Assembly: GCA_019914995.1 (NCBI GenBank)
Contig: CM034135.1
Coordinates: 4,404,501 to 4,468,500 of the forward strand
Origin: Acanthochlamys bracteata
Lineage: Eukaryota; Streptophyta; Magnoliopsida; Pandanales; Velloziaceae
Length of the DNA: 64,000 nt
Direction of reading: 5' to 3'
Position 1 is the first letter of the stretch; the number at the start of each line of letters is the position of its first letter. The translations under genes and the position numbers were made by a program. Of this stretch, positions 1 to 12,060 are shown piece after piece. The notes under the pieces are model-generated. The model ran no database searches. It saw only the letters and a list, made by a program, of their open reading frames with translations, and was not told the origin of the DNA.

Positions 1-1508
1 TTCTCTAGAAATTAAAATAATCACACAAGGATGACATCGTGATTCGAAAGATAAAATTATCTACATTCACAACCACTCTACTCCTTGAGTTGCCCAACAC
101 ACTTGAGTTGACTACTCAACTCCTTGAGATGAACCTACAGAAGCCTTACAGCCCTTCTGTCTACTATTGTACTCACTAAATTCTTATAAGAACAGTATAC
201 CGGTGAAGGCTTAGCCAAGCCTTCTACTCGAAGTGTAGTCAATACTTACAAAATTTTGTTTGTGTTACAGCTCTGGTTTACAGTTTAGGATCTATCTCAT
301 AAATTTAAATTTTCAGATTAAATCGTATGAGCACATAAAAAAGAAACTAGTCATTAGAAGTTGATGTGCTTGGCTTGTGTCAGAGAATTGAAGCCATAGG
401 TAAGTCTTTTCAAAATTTCTCTCTTGCTCTGTCTATCAGTTTTCTTTGTTGTTTGTTCTTGATCTTTTATATTGCTTCTTACTTGGTTGTTAGCTCCCTT
501 AAATTTTCTACTGGTGGAGAATTTTTTCGTTGCCATTATTGGTCCAGAACTCCAAGGCCTTGTCTTCAATGTGCCACCATGCTATCGTTCGTTGATTAAT
601 CCGTTGGGCCATTTTAAATCCGATCAGAATGAATGAGATGGGATCTTATTAAATCTTAATTCAGGATTTAATTCGACTTGCATTGAGGAGATTTGATATT
701 TCTATTGCAATTAATGAGGCGGGCCGGTAGCAAGAATGTTAATCTCTCGTTTTTGTGATTTTCATCCTTTTTGCCGACTGGATTTTGAGGGTGTGGCTCT
801 TAGTGGGAATTTCTCTGAGTTGGTTGACCGAGTCACTTGTTATATAATTAGCCGATAGAGCTAAGCATGAGTCGATGTGTGATCTGTCTCTAATAAGTGA
901 CTTGAGTTAGGTTGAGATTAAGATCCATTGTAGTAAATAATCTTGTGTCAAATTAGGTTTAGCATTTGACAATAGTCAATTATTTTTTCTTTGTTCGCAT
1001 CTTTGTTTCTCTGTTCGGCTCCTTTATTTCAACAGCTTCAAGGACGAATTTTGTTTTTCAGTAATCAACTTTCTTACAAAATATCTAGCTATATAGTGAC
1101 TGATTTGTGTAAAGAGTTTAATTTTGTTTTTTGCTTGTGTTGAATAGTTTTTTGTTTATGTTCTCGCTATGCTGGGTACATCAACTAAAAACAAACTATT
1201 AGTAGGAATAACTCGTAAATAACAATTCTTAATACTTATAATCATCAAAATATTTTAGAAACTTTCAACAATCTCTATATTTTTTATGATGATAAAATAA
1301 TTAAAAATTATTAGTTTATGCGTTACGGATATGCCAATAGCAATCTTACTATCACATAGAAATATATATTGGGGTACTCTCCTTTGCATAATTATGACGG
1401 TGGTAACTCTTTTCTTTACCTTGTATAATTCTTTCCATCGCTACTTATATGACTCTCTCCCTTGGTTTATACAATCTTTGCAATCTGTGCTATAGCATGT
1501 TTATAGGA
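1..1508. other. Unassigned A/T-rich sequence
   Basis: No gene, RNA gene or element with clear ends was recognised here. An open frame of 77 codons at 366-599 encodes a hydrophobic stretch, but it has no family resemblance I know and no splice partners. The segment near 1430-1500 repeats a 15-base string (GCAATCTGTGCTATA) that occurs again just past the solo LTR at 3930, so this edge probably belongs to an older repeat into which the LTR inserted. Confidence 0.4.
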
Positions 1509-1513
1509 GGTTC

Positions 1514-3910
1514 TGTCAAGACCCAAAATTAGACCCTGACTGGTATTGAACTAAACCGAGTCTAGACAAGGCCCAAGCTCGGCCCAATTTAGTAAGCCTG
1601 ATCCAAAACTCAATAAAACTAACTTGTCCATATTCGAAAAATTTCGACATAATCTTTCCTAAAAATTTAATAGGGAGAACCTGTACAAGTAATAATAATT
1701 ATGCTTATCATCAAAAATCCAAAACAAGAAAAACGAACAGCATAAAAATTATTTGTACGAACAAAATACCACTAATAGTTACCGATAGCCGTAACACCTA
1801 TTACAATCCAAAACAAATACCATTGCAATACTATATACAATAAAGTACAAAAAGAAGTCGATATCTTTCGAGGATTACAGAGCTAACTACATGCCAAAAG
1901 GTTTATAGAATACCCTCCGTACGCTCTCGGTCCAGCAATTCAGAATCTAAATCAGCGCCCGCTAGCCTCTGACCTATCTAGGGGAGGCCAAAGAAAAGAA
2001 AATAGGGTGAGCCCAGTCTCAGTGAGGTAAAATAGCAGAATGCCCAATTTAGATAATGCATTAAGTAGGCATTGTAATACTATCTACATGAAGCAGATGC
2101 AACGATAGATCAGATCAGATGCTACTATGTCCTGAATCGTCCCATACCGACTCAGTTCTTAGCAGAGATATACGATAATATGAAACAATGTTATGCGACA
2201 TTCTCAAGGCTATAATATATATATATATACATGTGCACCCATGCAAGCAAATATATGTAATGATGTATGTGAATGCATCAAGTCAATAGTCATACAAGAT
2301 AGACGATTGAGTGAGATTATATCTCCAACTCACATCACACTATCAGGTATATCATACAAGCATACATACGTAATACTTTTATATATATCAAGCCACAAGC
2401 AAGCTCGGTGTCTAGTATATTCTGGGACCCACCGGCAAGCAATATCATCACAGCTCGGTGCCCAATATGTCTTGGGACTCACCGGCAATCTATATCTTAT
2501 TATTCGATGCCTAGTATATCCTGGGATCCATCGGCTATCCATATATTTCGGTGCCCAATATCTTCTAGGACCCACCGTATCAATATCTCATTCAAGCATA
2601 CATAATATAATAGGTTACGACAATACCTGTTAGGTTCTGCATTGTTCCATACCAATGCAGTCCCTAACAAGTAGATGCAACATAATAGGTTTTCACTCAA
2701 TGAACATGCTATGCCCAATGCCTTCAATGCTATCGATTATACTTATGCATATATGAAAGGAAAATATTGACATGTATATAGCATATTCTTCTAATTATGC
2801 CACATAGTCTACAATATGCAAACATGTTAGTACTAAGTATAAACATGATGTGAAATAAATCTAAACATGTACAGACATATGTAGCATGAAGGATAAATCA
2901 TAATATATAACGACAATGGCAAGGTAGGCCAGAATTTCCAAAGTAAATGCTACCTGTGCCGAAAGCCTAACGTTAATCTAGAAAAAAAAAGGTGGCACGG
3001 TAACCCTCACCTGTAGTCCAAGCAAGTATTTATATCAACCGTCAACTCTAAGCCGCATCTTCCGAACTCAAATCACTCGTACCACCTAACATGCATACGG
3101 GCATATTCAATAACAAGCACGCTAACGAAAACTAAATCAAATACTTTAAATAAATACCTAACTAACGAATCTAAGAAGCTTACCGACGAGGTGAGACGAT
3201 CGAATGCTAAAACGATTTGAATCGGTAACAAGTCGCGTATTTTCAATCCAACAATTTCCTAAAACGAAACGAATTAATAATTCATCTAACAATAATTACA
3301 AATACGCGAAGCAAGTATTTTTAACTCACATAACCGAGTCGCCGGAAAGTTCGCCGGATTCCGGCGAGCTAGGGTTCCGGCCAAGTGCGTTTAAAGCAGT
3401 AAAAATGATCAACACTGCTAGTAGAATCCAATGGAATAGACGACGAGCTTCCATTTTGTCGCCGGCGGCCGGAATCGACGAATTAACGTCCGGCGATGAA
3501 CTCGTATGAAATCAATTAACGGAGCTGAAAATCAACGCAAATAAATGAGGGAAAAGACTTAGCAAGTTCAGGGGAACATTTCTAGCTACTTACCTTCGCC
3601 GAAACGCCGGTAAAACGGCCGGACAAATTTTAAAAATTTGTCCCGCACGGCGTAGCTCGCCGGAATTAATAAGGACTACCGGAAATGAGGAAGAGGATGG
3701 CTTGAGAAGATGAAATGAAATAAATATCGCCGGAGAGGGGTTGATTTCACGTCGGAAAGGAGCTGGAGCAGTGGGGCTGATGGGTTCTGGTTCGGGCAGG
3801 CAGTGAGGAGGAAGAAGGAGAAGGGAAAATAAAATGAGTTGAACATTGCATATTAGAGCCTCTAGTTCTTATAATAGCTTCCTGCAGCCCACAGAGTTTT
3901 AGTTATTACA
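1514..3910 (-). mobile_element. Solo LTR, Ty3/gypsy-like, copy 1
   Basis: A 2.4 kb block whose reverse complement starts TGTAATAACT and ends CTTGACA, flanked on both sides by the perfect 5-base duplication GGTTC (1509-1513 and 3911-3915). The same block lies inverted at 44257-46640. No internal retroelement domains are attached, so it is a solo LTR left by recombination between two LTRs. It holds about four tandem units of a roughly 48-base repeat (near 2403-2580) and a CGCCGG-rich part near 3340-3680. The family is inferred from length and TG...CA ends with a 5-base duplication; Tekay-type chromoviruses have LTRs like this. Roughly one base in ten differs from copy 2 at the edge I compared, so the two are separate and fairly old insertions. 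Confidence 0.85.
2403..2580. repeat. Four-unit minisatellite inside solo LTR copy 1
   Basis: Four imperfect units of about 46-50 bases, each containing a core like TCGGTGCCCAATAT followed by CTGGGACCCACCGG. Cores begin near 2404, 2453, 2502 and 2548. The second LTR copy has only three such units. Confidence 0.75.
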
Positions 3911-4973
3911 GGTTCTCCCTCTTGCACTAAGCAATCTGTGCTATAACATAATAAATTTACCAAACTCTCCCGTTTTTGTCATCAATAAAAGAAAATATGT
4001 AGGTAGAGAGGAGCTTAACTAGAACGTAAAAGAAGCTTAAACAACAAATATGGTACATGTAAAACACATAATAATTCATAATAACATATGACATATGACA
4101 AAGATGGTACATAACACATAATTGTTTTTGCTTAAACAACTAGATAAGCAATAGGAATTCTAAAGAGAAAAAAACCAAAACAAATCCTGAATGCTAAACC
4201 ATGACAGACAAAAAGATGCATATTTGTTGGTAATGGTTAGGGTTAAGTGTTGAGATCTTAGGCCAAGCTTTATATATTGGATTAGTTTTTCGCCTTCTAA
4301 AGATGCGGTAGCCTAGTGGCTTAGGTATGTTGCGTTAAGGTGGTGCAGGGGTTAACTGAGAAAGGATTTCAGATTATCATCTAAACCCCAATCTTATCCT
4401 TGTCGAGAATCTGCTTGAGGAACTTGTTCTTACTGTTCTAGAGACGATGGCACTTTTGTTTCAGCAGCTTCTTTGCTATTCTTTTTTCCTTTAGGCTTCT
4501 TCAGATTTACCAAAGTCGTGGTGGTAGTGTTTTTTATTTTTAAAAATTTGGTGTTGCTGTTTTCAGATTGAGTGGCTACTGCTTCTTATAATTGTTGCAT
4601 TTGTCCTTTTAAAATTGTTTATATATTTTCACTTGCTCCACATTTGTTCATCTGTTATATATGCACTAAAATGAACCTTGATACTTCTTGACGTGGAGAC
4701 TGTTGTGGCACTGATTGTTCTTGTCGTTGTCATTGATGTTCTGGAGGTTGAGTATGTTTAATTTCTACTGAACTCAGTAATGAACTTGTTGTTCATAACA
4801 ATCCTATTGTGTACCGCTGTCTCTCCAAACTTGTTCATTTCTATATTCAATAGTCGATAAATCCTGCTGATGATGTGAGGATAGGGTAGATGCTTGGTTT
4901 CAGATTTCCAAGCCTTCCTTATGTTTTTTATTATGATTTCAGTGATGTTCGAAGGTAGTTTTCCCGTTAACCC

Positions 4974-5705
4974 TTAGAGAATGTAGGTGTCTAGTGTGGA
5001 TAGGTCATTCTGGCTTGTCGATCTAGGTATCAATATTCTAGAGATGATGTGGCAAAGTGCTCGACGTAGCATTGGAAGATTGGTGATCGACTTCAACTCT
5101 TTGTCTGTAACAATCTCTGTATCTAGTGTTAGCTTAAAGTAATTTTCTTTTATGGAGGATATCAGATCCAAATTTTCATAATAGGGAACATTCAATAGCA
5201 AGGCCATGGATCTAGGTTCCAGATTGATCTTCACATCGTGGACTTATATGCTCAAGGAGGATGTTCTAAATAATTTCAGTTTACTTAGCGTAGAAAACAC
5301 GAACAATATTTTTAAAATACATATTGGGTAATTAGTTATGTACAATCCATCCCTAAAATTCAAAAATTTTTTAATTTCAAATCTAGCAAAGTTGAATTCC
5401 TCAAATCAAATTACCGTCGGAGATAAGACTGGTAGCCGAAGCCTATCTAAATACTTTTTATATGTGTCTGGGCTCTTGAATAGCTTATGCTTGTCATTTG
5501 CTTATGCATTCTCCTTCAGTCAACGAGCCACTATCTTTGTTGGCATCTTTATGGTACATAATATAGTTTCCATTCTCTGAGGATCGATCGGAAATTTAGG
5601 GTTTTGGTTTCGACACGGGAAGAATATGAGTGATATGTGTAGAGTTTTCTCCGTATTGCTCGGGAAGTGATTTAAGTAGGTGAAGCATTTAAGTGAATCA
5701 CACAA
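4974..5705 (-). pseudogene. Remnant of the ORF downstream of Copia pol
   Basis: The minus strand encodes a piece with the motif LRRALCHIISRILIPRS, which resembles the domain annotated in plants as putative plant transposon protein and often found in LTR-retroelement extra ORFs. It lies directly downstream of the RNase H end of Copia fossil A, in the position of a Sirevirus third ORF. It is fragmentary and broken. The assignment rests on motif memory and position. Confidence 0.45.
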
Positions 5706-7439
5706 TGACAGAGAGAGGTTGCTTAGTTACAGAGATTTAAACTAATTGACCATTTTCAAAAAGTAGTTAGCTATTAAATAACTGAAATATAAGAAAAGAT
5801 GATCCAAACAGAACAAAGAGCTCTGTTTATGAAGAAATATTTATTTTTTAAATACAACCTCATTTCATGACAAATCTTTAAAAACTGATCAAATCCCAAT
5901 AGTTTTGTGATAATGTCTGTAAGCTTATATTTGGAATCAACAAAGCTTAAAAGCACATCAATATATTCAACATCTTCACAAATAAAGTGATACTGCATAT
6001 CAATATGTTTTGTGCGAGAGTGCAAAATAGAATTCTTTGTCAATGTAATGGCACTAATGTTGTCACAAAATATTGACACATTTTTTGCATTATAGTCAAA
6101 ATCTAATAACTGATGTTTGGTTCATAATACCTGAGCGCAATAGCTACTGCAGCTATGTACTCTATCTCTATAGCAGACATTATCATAGAAGATTGTTTGT
6201 TTGAAAACCATGAGATCAGACGTACACCTAGAAATTGACAGGATCCACTTTTGCTTTATTTTATCAAGCTTACATCTACAAAAATCAACATCAGCGTAAG
6301 CAAAAGAAATTAAATTTGCAGCATTTTGGATAAACTAAATCCCATTCTTTTGTACGCTTTAGATATCTAAGAATTTTTTAACAACACACAAATAAGATTT
6401 CTTTAGAATCACTTGTAAATCTAGCACATAAATACATACTGAATTGTATGTCGGGTAAATTTATCTCAGTAAAAAATGCACTTAGATGTTTACACCAAGC
6501 TCTTCGAGCTTATTTAAGATGATATGGTGTCTTGCTTAATTTGAAAACATGTTCTGAAAAACTGTGACTTTAAAGTATAGGAGGTTATTCAACATAAACC
6601 TCCTCCTTTAAAAATCCACTTAGAAATGCAATTTTGACATCCATTTGAAAAAGTTTAAACTTGTTATAGCATGAAATGCAAGTAACATTCTGATGGCTTT
6701 AAGTCAATACACTCTTCCTGTTTGTAATTTTTACCACCAACCTAATTTTGTGTCTAATGTTTTTTTATTTTCATCCATTTTATTTCTTAAAGCCCTTTTA
6801 GTTACTACGATGGATTTGTCAGTTGGTTTTCTAACTAAATGCAACACATTATTTCGTTCAAATTGATTTAATTCCTTTTGCATAGGGATAATCCAACAAT
6901 TTATCTTTAATAGCATAAATGATACATATTTTCGGTTCAAAATAAGAAACAAAGACTGTGTGCTCAATAAAGTAACATTTCAAATGTGATCTTATTTTTA
7001 TACATTCATCTATATTACCTATTATATTTTCTTATAGGTGACTTAATCTGTGTTTGAATGGTCTTGGCCTGATTTCATTGGTTTATGGTTGACTTATTAG
7101 TTCATTAGAAACTTATTCTTCTCTATTTCTATTACATTTAGTTTTTCGTCAACTGCATCTTCCTCTAGGAGCTGCCTCTTAGCTAAAGTGAAATATCTTT
7201 CTTGTCTACATATGAACCTGTATCAAAATCTGACTCTCTTCTTGACCCACTGATAGTCTCATCGAAAGCAATATAAATACACTCTTCAATAGTTAAGGTT
7301 CTTTTATTAAACACCATATATGCCCTAGAGTTAAAGAGTATGTAAAAAAAATACTTTCATTACTCTTAGCATTGAAATTTCTAAGGTTATTACTATTTAA
7401 CACAAAACACTTGCAACCAAAACATTTAAAGTATGCAAT

Positions 7440-8159
7440 TGTAGGATCGGATTGCCATGTTAAAAGAATTGTCCAATCCCTATTGAGTTAGCATTCTCTA
7501 ATTATAAACATATACACACTCCAGCACCCAATTAATGTAGGACTATTAAGGAGCGTGTATTATTAAGCCCGCAAAGCCAAGATCCACTTGACCCAATTCA
7601 AAAAAAGTTGCGGGTACATTTCTAATTTAACTAGCCCATTTTTCACTTAGGCACTATTTAGATCCCTATGCCACTAATCCGAATCTAATCCACTAAGTTA
7701 GCTCGTCTTTTACTCAGTCCCACAAAGCTGTACACGCTACTAATGTAGACTTAGCCTAACTTGAATATCCAATAATCTCCACCAATAACATATAAGGTGG
7801 TTCTACGCTACTGGGCTCTGATAGCATTGTAGGATCATGTCATCATGCTAAAAGAATTAATAAATATTTTAGCATTTAATATCTTTCACATATAAGTACA
7901 TATTCATTCCAGCATCCAGTCAATATGAAATTATTAAGGAACGAGAGTTGTTAAGCCCACAAAGTCAGGATCTATTTTTTCCAATCCAAGACGAATTGTT
8001 GGCCCACTCCAAATTACTTAGTGCGTTTTTTACTTAGGCACCATTCATACCTACGCTACTAACTTAGACCTACCCTACCAAGCTAGCCCGTCTTTCAGTT
8101 GGTTCTAGTAAGCCCTACGCGCTAGTAGTCCGAACTCAGCCTAATTTCCAGGCCCAACA
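7440..8159 (-). mobile_element. Compact LTR-LTR element (TRIM-like) inside Copia fossil A
   Basis: Two direct repeats of about 335 and 332 bases (7440-7774 and 7828-8159) begin TGTAGGATC and end CCAATA or CCAACA. They are separated by only about 53 bases. On the minus strand that spacer contains a primer-binding motif TGCTATCAGAGC (7826-7815), complementary to the initiator Met tRNA end, and a purine-rich GGTGGAGAT tract next to the other LTR. Flanking pentamers GCAAT and GTAAC look like a decayed target duplication. It lies within integrase-like sequence of the surrounding Copia. No coding capacity is seen, so it would need proteins from elsewhere. The LTRs have diverged noticeably, so it is old. 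Confidence 0.75.
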
Positions 8160-9529
8160 GTAACGTTAGCCTTTCTATCTTTCAAAAGCTCATAAAGAGT
8201 TTTATTAAAGATAGTCCTTATGAATACACGGTTAATGATATAACATTCAGTGCTTTTGGCTTCACCCAAAAATACTTATGTAAATATTATTTAAGCAATA
8301 TGGTTCTTGCCATTTTAACTAGTACCCTATTTTTCTGTTAATAATGTCATTTTATCTAGGAGTTCTAGATGCAGAGAAATTATAAACGATACCATTTGTA
8401 TTACGAAAATTCATCAAAATAGAAAATTTAAAATTTTTTGCCATGACTACTATACAATGCGATGATTTTGTAATCAAGTTCATTTTGAATTGTGCTAAAT
8501 ACTTTTCTTTTATGTTCCTTTTTGGGTTCAACAACTAAAAATAAATCATTAATACACATAAATTATAAACTACAATTCTTAAGACTTGTGCTCACCAAAA
8601 CATTTTAATAGGTCCAATAATAACTCTCACCTTTTTCATATTTTCAAAAATTATGTAACATAAAAGTAAAGACTACAAAAATATCTAGTATTAAAAAATA
8701 TCTAACACTTCTCTGAAATGAAACATGAACATAAGCAATACAATAAAAGAACTTTTGAGTAGGTTACCTTTAGGTTCCATCCAAAACAAACCTTAAATAA
8801 AGTTTTTGCTCCAAAGTTGAACCAGTGCTATAATTCAGAAGGAAAAAGGCGTACGAATTGCTTCTACCCAAAAATATGTATAAAGACTGTAGCTTTGAGC
8901 ATGCACTTACCCATTTAAACAAACCTTCGACTCTTTTGCTCCGTCATGTCATTCTGTTGTCAAGTTTAGGTAGCTATGAGTTACCTTTGAATGCAATAAC
9001 TTTTGAAAATTGACTGAACTTTTCTGATTAGAATTGCCGCCTCTATCTATTTTTAAATCTTCACAAAGCACCCACCTTGCTTCTCAATAAGCAATTTAAA
9101 CCATTTAACAAGCGGCAAGAGCCACTTCTTTTTATTTGAAAAAGTTAGCCCAAGTCAATCAATTCATCAATAAACACGGAAAATACTTTGTTGATAGAGA
9201 AAGTTTGAATAACATATACAGGTATGAAACAATTCAATAGGCTAGGATCCTAAGCCCTTCTTACATCACGCATTAGTAACACATTTTAGTATTGCTTTTT
9301 CGCTGCATAACTTTTAAATAACTCATCAACAACTCTAACAGGCATGTCAAGCGCATGGTCATGCTGAGACATAGATATAGACTTTTCAAGTGTGTCAAAT
9401 TTAGCATTCTTTTCAAAACTACTTAGCAATATATAGTGGGCCTAACTCTTTATAAATAACATATCAGGACTATTAGTAAATAATTTGGCACTAAATTTTT
9501 TTAAAACCTGTCCTCGAGTGAAGCATCTG

Positions 9530-9775
9530 TCTTTTTATTTTTGTTATTTTATTTATTATTTTTTAAGTGAAGTGGCTACCTACTAGAGTGAAACGAGTTA
9601 TTTGTCCTGATATGATCGGACTATATTTATAAATGAAGCGAGATATCTATCTTATAATGAATAGGGCTACTTGTCCAAAATTAATCGCATAATAAAGTTC
9701 TGAATAAAGCGAGTGACTTATCCTAAAATAAAGTGGCTCTTTCTCGGTCGATTCGGTCGAGCTTGTTCAGATACC
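9530..9775. repeat. Degenerate tandem motif of AAGTGGCT / GAAGCGAG units
   Basis: Phrases such as GAAGTGGCTACCTACT, GAAACGAGTTATTTGTCC, GAAGCGAGATATCTATC, AGGGCTACTTGTCC, AAAGCGAGTGACTTATCC and AAAGTGGCTC recur every 30-50 bases. This looks like an old, diverged tandem repeat. Its origin is not identified. Confidence 0.5.
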
Positions 9776-9837
9776 ATAAAATGAATTAGAATTGAGAAAA
9801 AAATATGACAAATTTGATGATAATTATTTTACATTTA

Positions 9838-9881
9838 ATATGTATGTATGTATGTATGTATATATATATATATATATACAT
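9838..9881. repeat. TATG / TA microsatellite
   Basis: A run of about four TATG units passes into about nine TA units. It is a simple sequence repeat likely to vary in length. Confidence 0.9.
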
Positions 9882-10019
9882 AAACCTTTCAACGAACTTA
9901 ACCAATATGGGACTTAAAAAACTATTAAATAAATCAAAATAAGATGAGCTTATGTATAAATCAAAATACGTAACACGACTCCTCAACCTCATGTGGGTCA
10001 AGCAACATGAGTTTGCCCA

Positions 10020-12060
10020 ATTCTATTTGAAATTTCGGTGCTGTGCATAATTTTTAAAAAATCTGCTAGTTGATTAGTGAAAGTCATATATATTAAGAAA
10101 ATAATGCCTAAAAGAAAATGTTGAATAAAATGGCAATTTAATTTCCACATGCTTCATCTATTCATGAAAAATTAGATTGCACGAAATTTGAATAGCATTC
10201 GAAATATCACAGTAAAGATGTGTAGATCCTATTAAGTGTAGTGCTCATATGAGACAGTAATCTCTGCGCATGAATAATCTCTCTAGTTGCAGTAGCAGTA
10301 TCTCTATATTAGAACATACAACCATTGCCTACTTCTTGATAAGCCACTAGATCAACAAATTACCAAAAAATAAACAGAAATCTATATTAGACTACCTGAT
10401 GATTGGGTCACAGCCCAATATAAAATTGAAAAGGTTCAAAGCTCCGATTTAGATGTAGAAGACATAAGAAGTAAGTAATAGTACATCAAACATATTTGAG
10501 AATTCGACATAAAGCACTATAATAAACTAAACGAGTCATAAAGATAAACAGACTGACGATACTAACTGTATAAGAAATATTCTGTCCCGTCAAGCAAAAA
10601 TACACTATCTGACCAACTAGTCCTCTATACCGATTATGATCTGTGTGACAAAGCTTCACATCAAGCTTCATAAAAATGTTATCTGTCTTACTATCTGATA
10701 TATCTGCTAATGCAATAATATGTAAGTCATACTTTTTGCTGAGAATAATACTCTCTCCATTATTTTGAGCAATGTCCAATACAACAAAAAATATAACATA
10801 AATAATAAAAAATATCATAAATAATCATCTGATACTGTTGAAGAAAGATGTATTTGAGTTCTGATTTCCTGCTGAAGCATCTCTTGCTTTAATCATATTA
10901 TCAACATATCATAATAGCAGTACATGCTGCTACGGTATTGATTGAATAAATAAAAAGTGATTTTGAGAAATCTGCTGAAGACCTACCTCTAAAATGGCCC
11001 CCGAAAATAAACAAACTAAACTCCATGAGCCTTCTTAAATCCGTAAATACCACAGCGAAGACGACATATATGACCTGATAGAATAGAGAGATAGAAGAGA
11101 CTGCATATAAATAATCTCCGATAAGGTACTATGAAAGAAGACATTCTTCACATCATCTGATAAAAACACTATCGACGTACAGCAACAACATATAGTAAAG
11201 TACGAATTTGATCATCTTAGTTATAATAGCAAATGTTTTATCATAATCAATCATATATTTCTGAGTAAACTTCAAGCATCAAGACAAGTCTTATATCGCT
11301 CAATAGTTTTATCAGGTTTATATTTAACCTAAAAAATTAACTTGCAACTAACATGCCTCAACTTTCTCTGGAAGTGGAATATCTCTGGCACTGAAATGCA
11401 CAAAATTTCACAGCTATAACTTTTGGAGAATATAAAAGAATTATCTTTTAGTAATAATTGACCTATTAATAGTATGGATAGAAGTAAGAAAAGAATGAAA
11501 CTACCAAAGATAATAAGATAATATATGCAAAATAGAATTTGTTTGGTAAAGCGATGAGGTGGCCGTTGAACTCGTTGTGAGTGGTGAGTAGTTGGTGGTG
11601 GAGCTCAATGTGAGAATGGTGATGAGAGTGAAGATGGTGAAATCGAAGTAGAAGAAGAATATGGAGGATCCTCATGTGACACTATCGGAATCATCATAAA
11701 AGTGGTTGTATTAGGAGAGAAAAATAAAAAAACTTTTGATCAATAGAAACACTAGAATGCTGAATAGAGGCTCCAAAAATATACATATATCATGGTGTCA
11801 AGAACTAACATCATTAGATTATATGGAAAAATTAGGTGAGTTTACACAAACTATGACATGGTGAGAAATACGAATCCAATATGCCAAAGTATCATAGCGA
11901 CGATATCTATTTTACTTGAAAATAATATAAAAAAGACACACTTGTTAAAATAGCAGTCAACTTCGTTGCATCAGTAGGAGAAGAAAGAAAAAAATTAAGT
12001 AAATCTAAAGTGCGAAGAATGTATAGTCAGGAGGAGACGAAAAATTTTCTTAAAAAATAT
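10020..12060 (-). mobile_element. Copia retrotransposon fossil B
   Basis: The minus strand carries decayed Copia reverse transcriptase and RNase H sequence. A readable piece at 10818-10486 has a motif like CHTDHNRYRGLVGQIVYF followed by RILKYV, matching the segment between reverse transcriptase and RNase H. Weaker matches extend upstream (about 11350-10860) and into the RNase H end (about 10480-10030). No LTRs were recognised. It is broken in many places and clearly old. The upper limit is uncertain, because 11400-12060 is only guessed to belong to it. Confidence 0.55.

Larger units (their letters stand above)
3950..9440 (-). mobile_element. Copia LTR retrotransposon fossil A, possibly Sirevirus-like
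   Basis: Read on the minus strand, remnants appear in Copia order: integrase pieces (about 8534-8160, continuing at 7440-7300), the start of the reverse transcriptase region (6967-6731, with a QKELNQFERNN-type motif), and the RNase H tail (6079-5774, motif HSRTKHIDMQYHFI). Downstream lie an extra reading-frame remnant (5705-4974) and a purine-rich tract near 3960-3980 beside a DDKNG-type C-terminus. An ORF after pol is typical of Sireviruses, so that lineage is my inference. The element is heavily broken in many places and is split by a compact LTR element at 7440-8159. I could not find its own LTRs with confidence. The segment 9121-9440 is included only provisionally, because its minus-strand frame does not look like Copia. 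Confidence 0.6.

Noticed and set aside
366-599. Small hydrophobic protein gene
   Set aside because: No family likeness, no splice sites that extend it, and an overlapping frame on the other strand. Chance is the simpler reading.
4295-4370. tRNA or SINE-like A box (TAGCCTAGTGGC)
   Set aside because: No matching B box or cloverleaf follows at the right spacing, so a tRNA gene or tRNA-derived SINE is not supported.
7440-8159. Cassandra TRIM carrying a 5S rRNA-like domain
   Set aside because: The proportions fit, but I could not find the 5S internal promoter words in either LTR, so the Cassandra name is not used.
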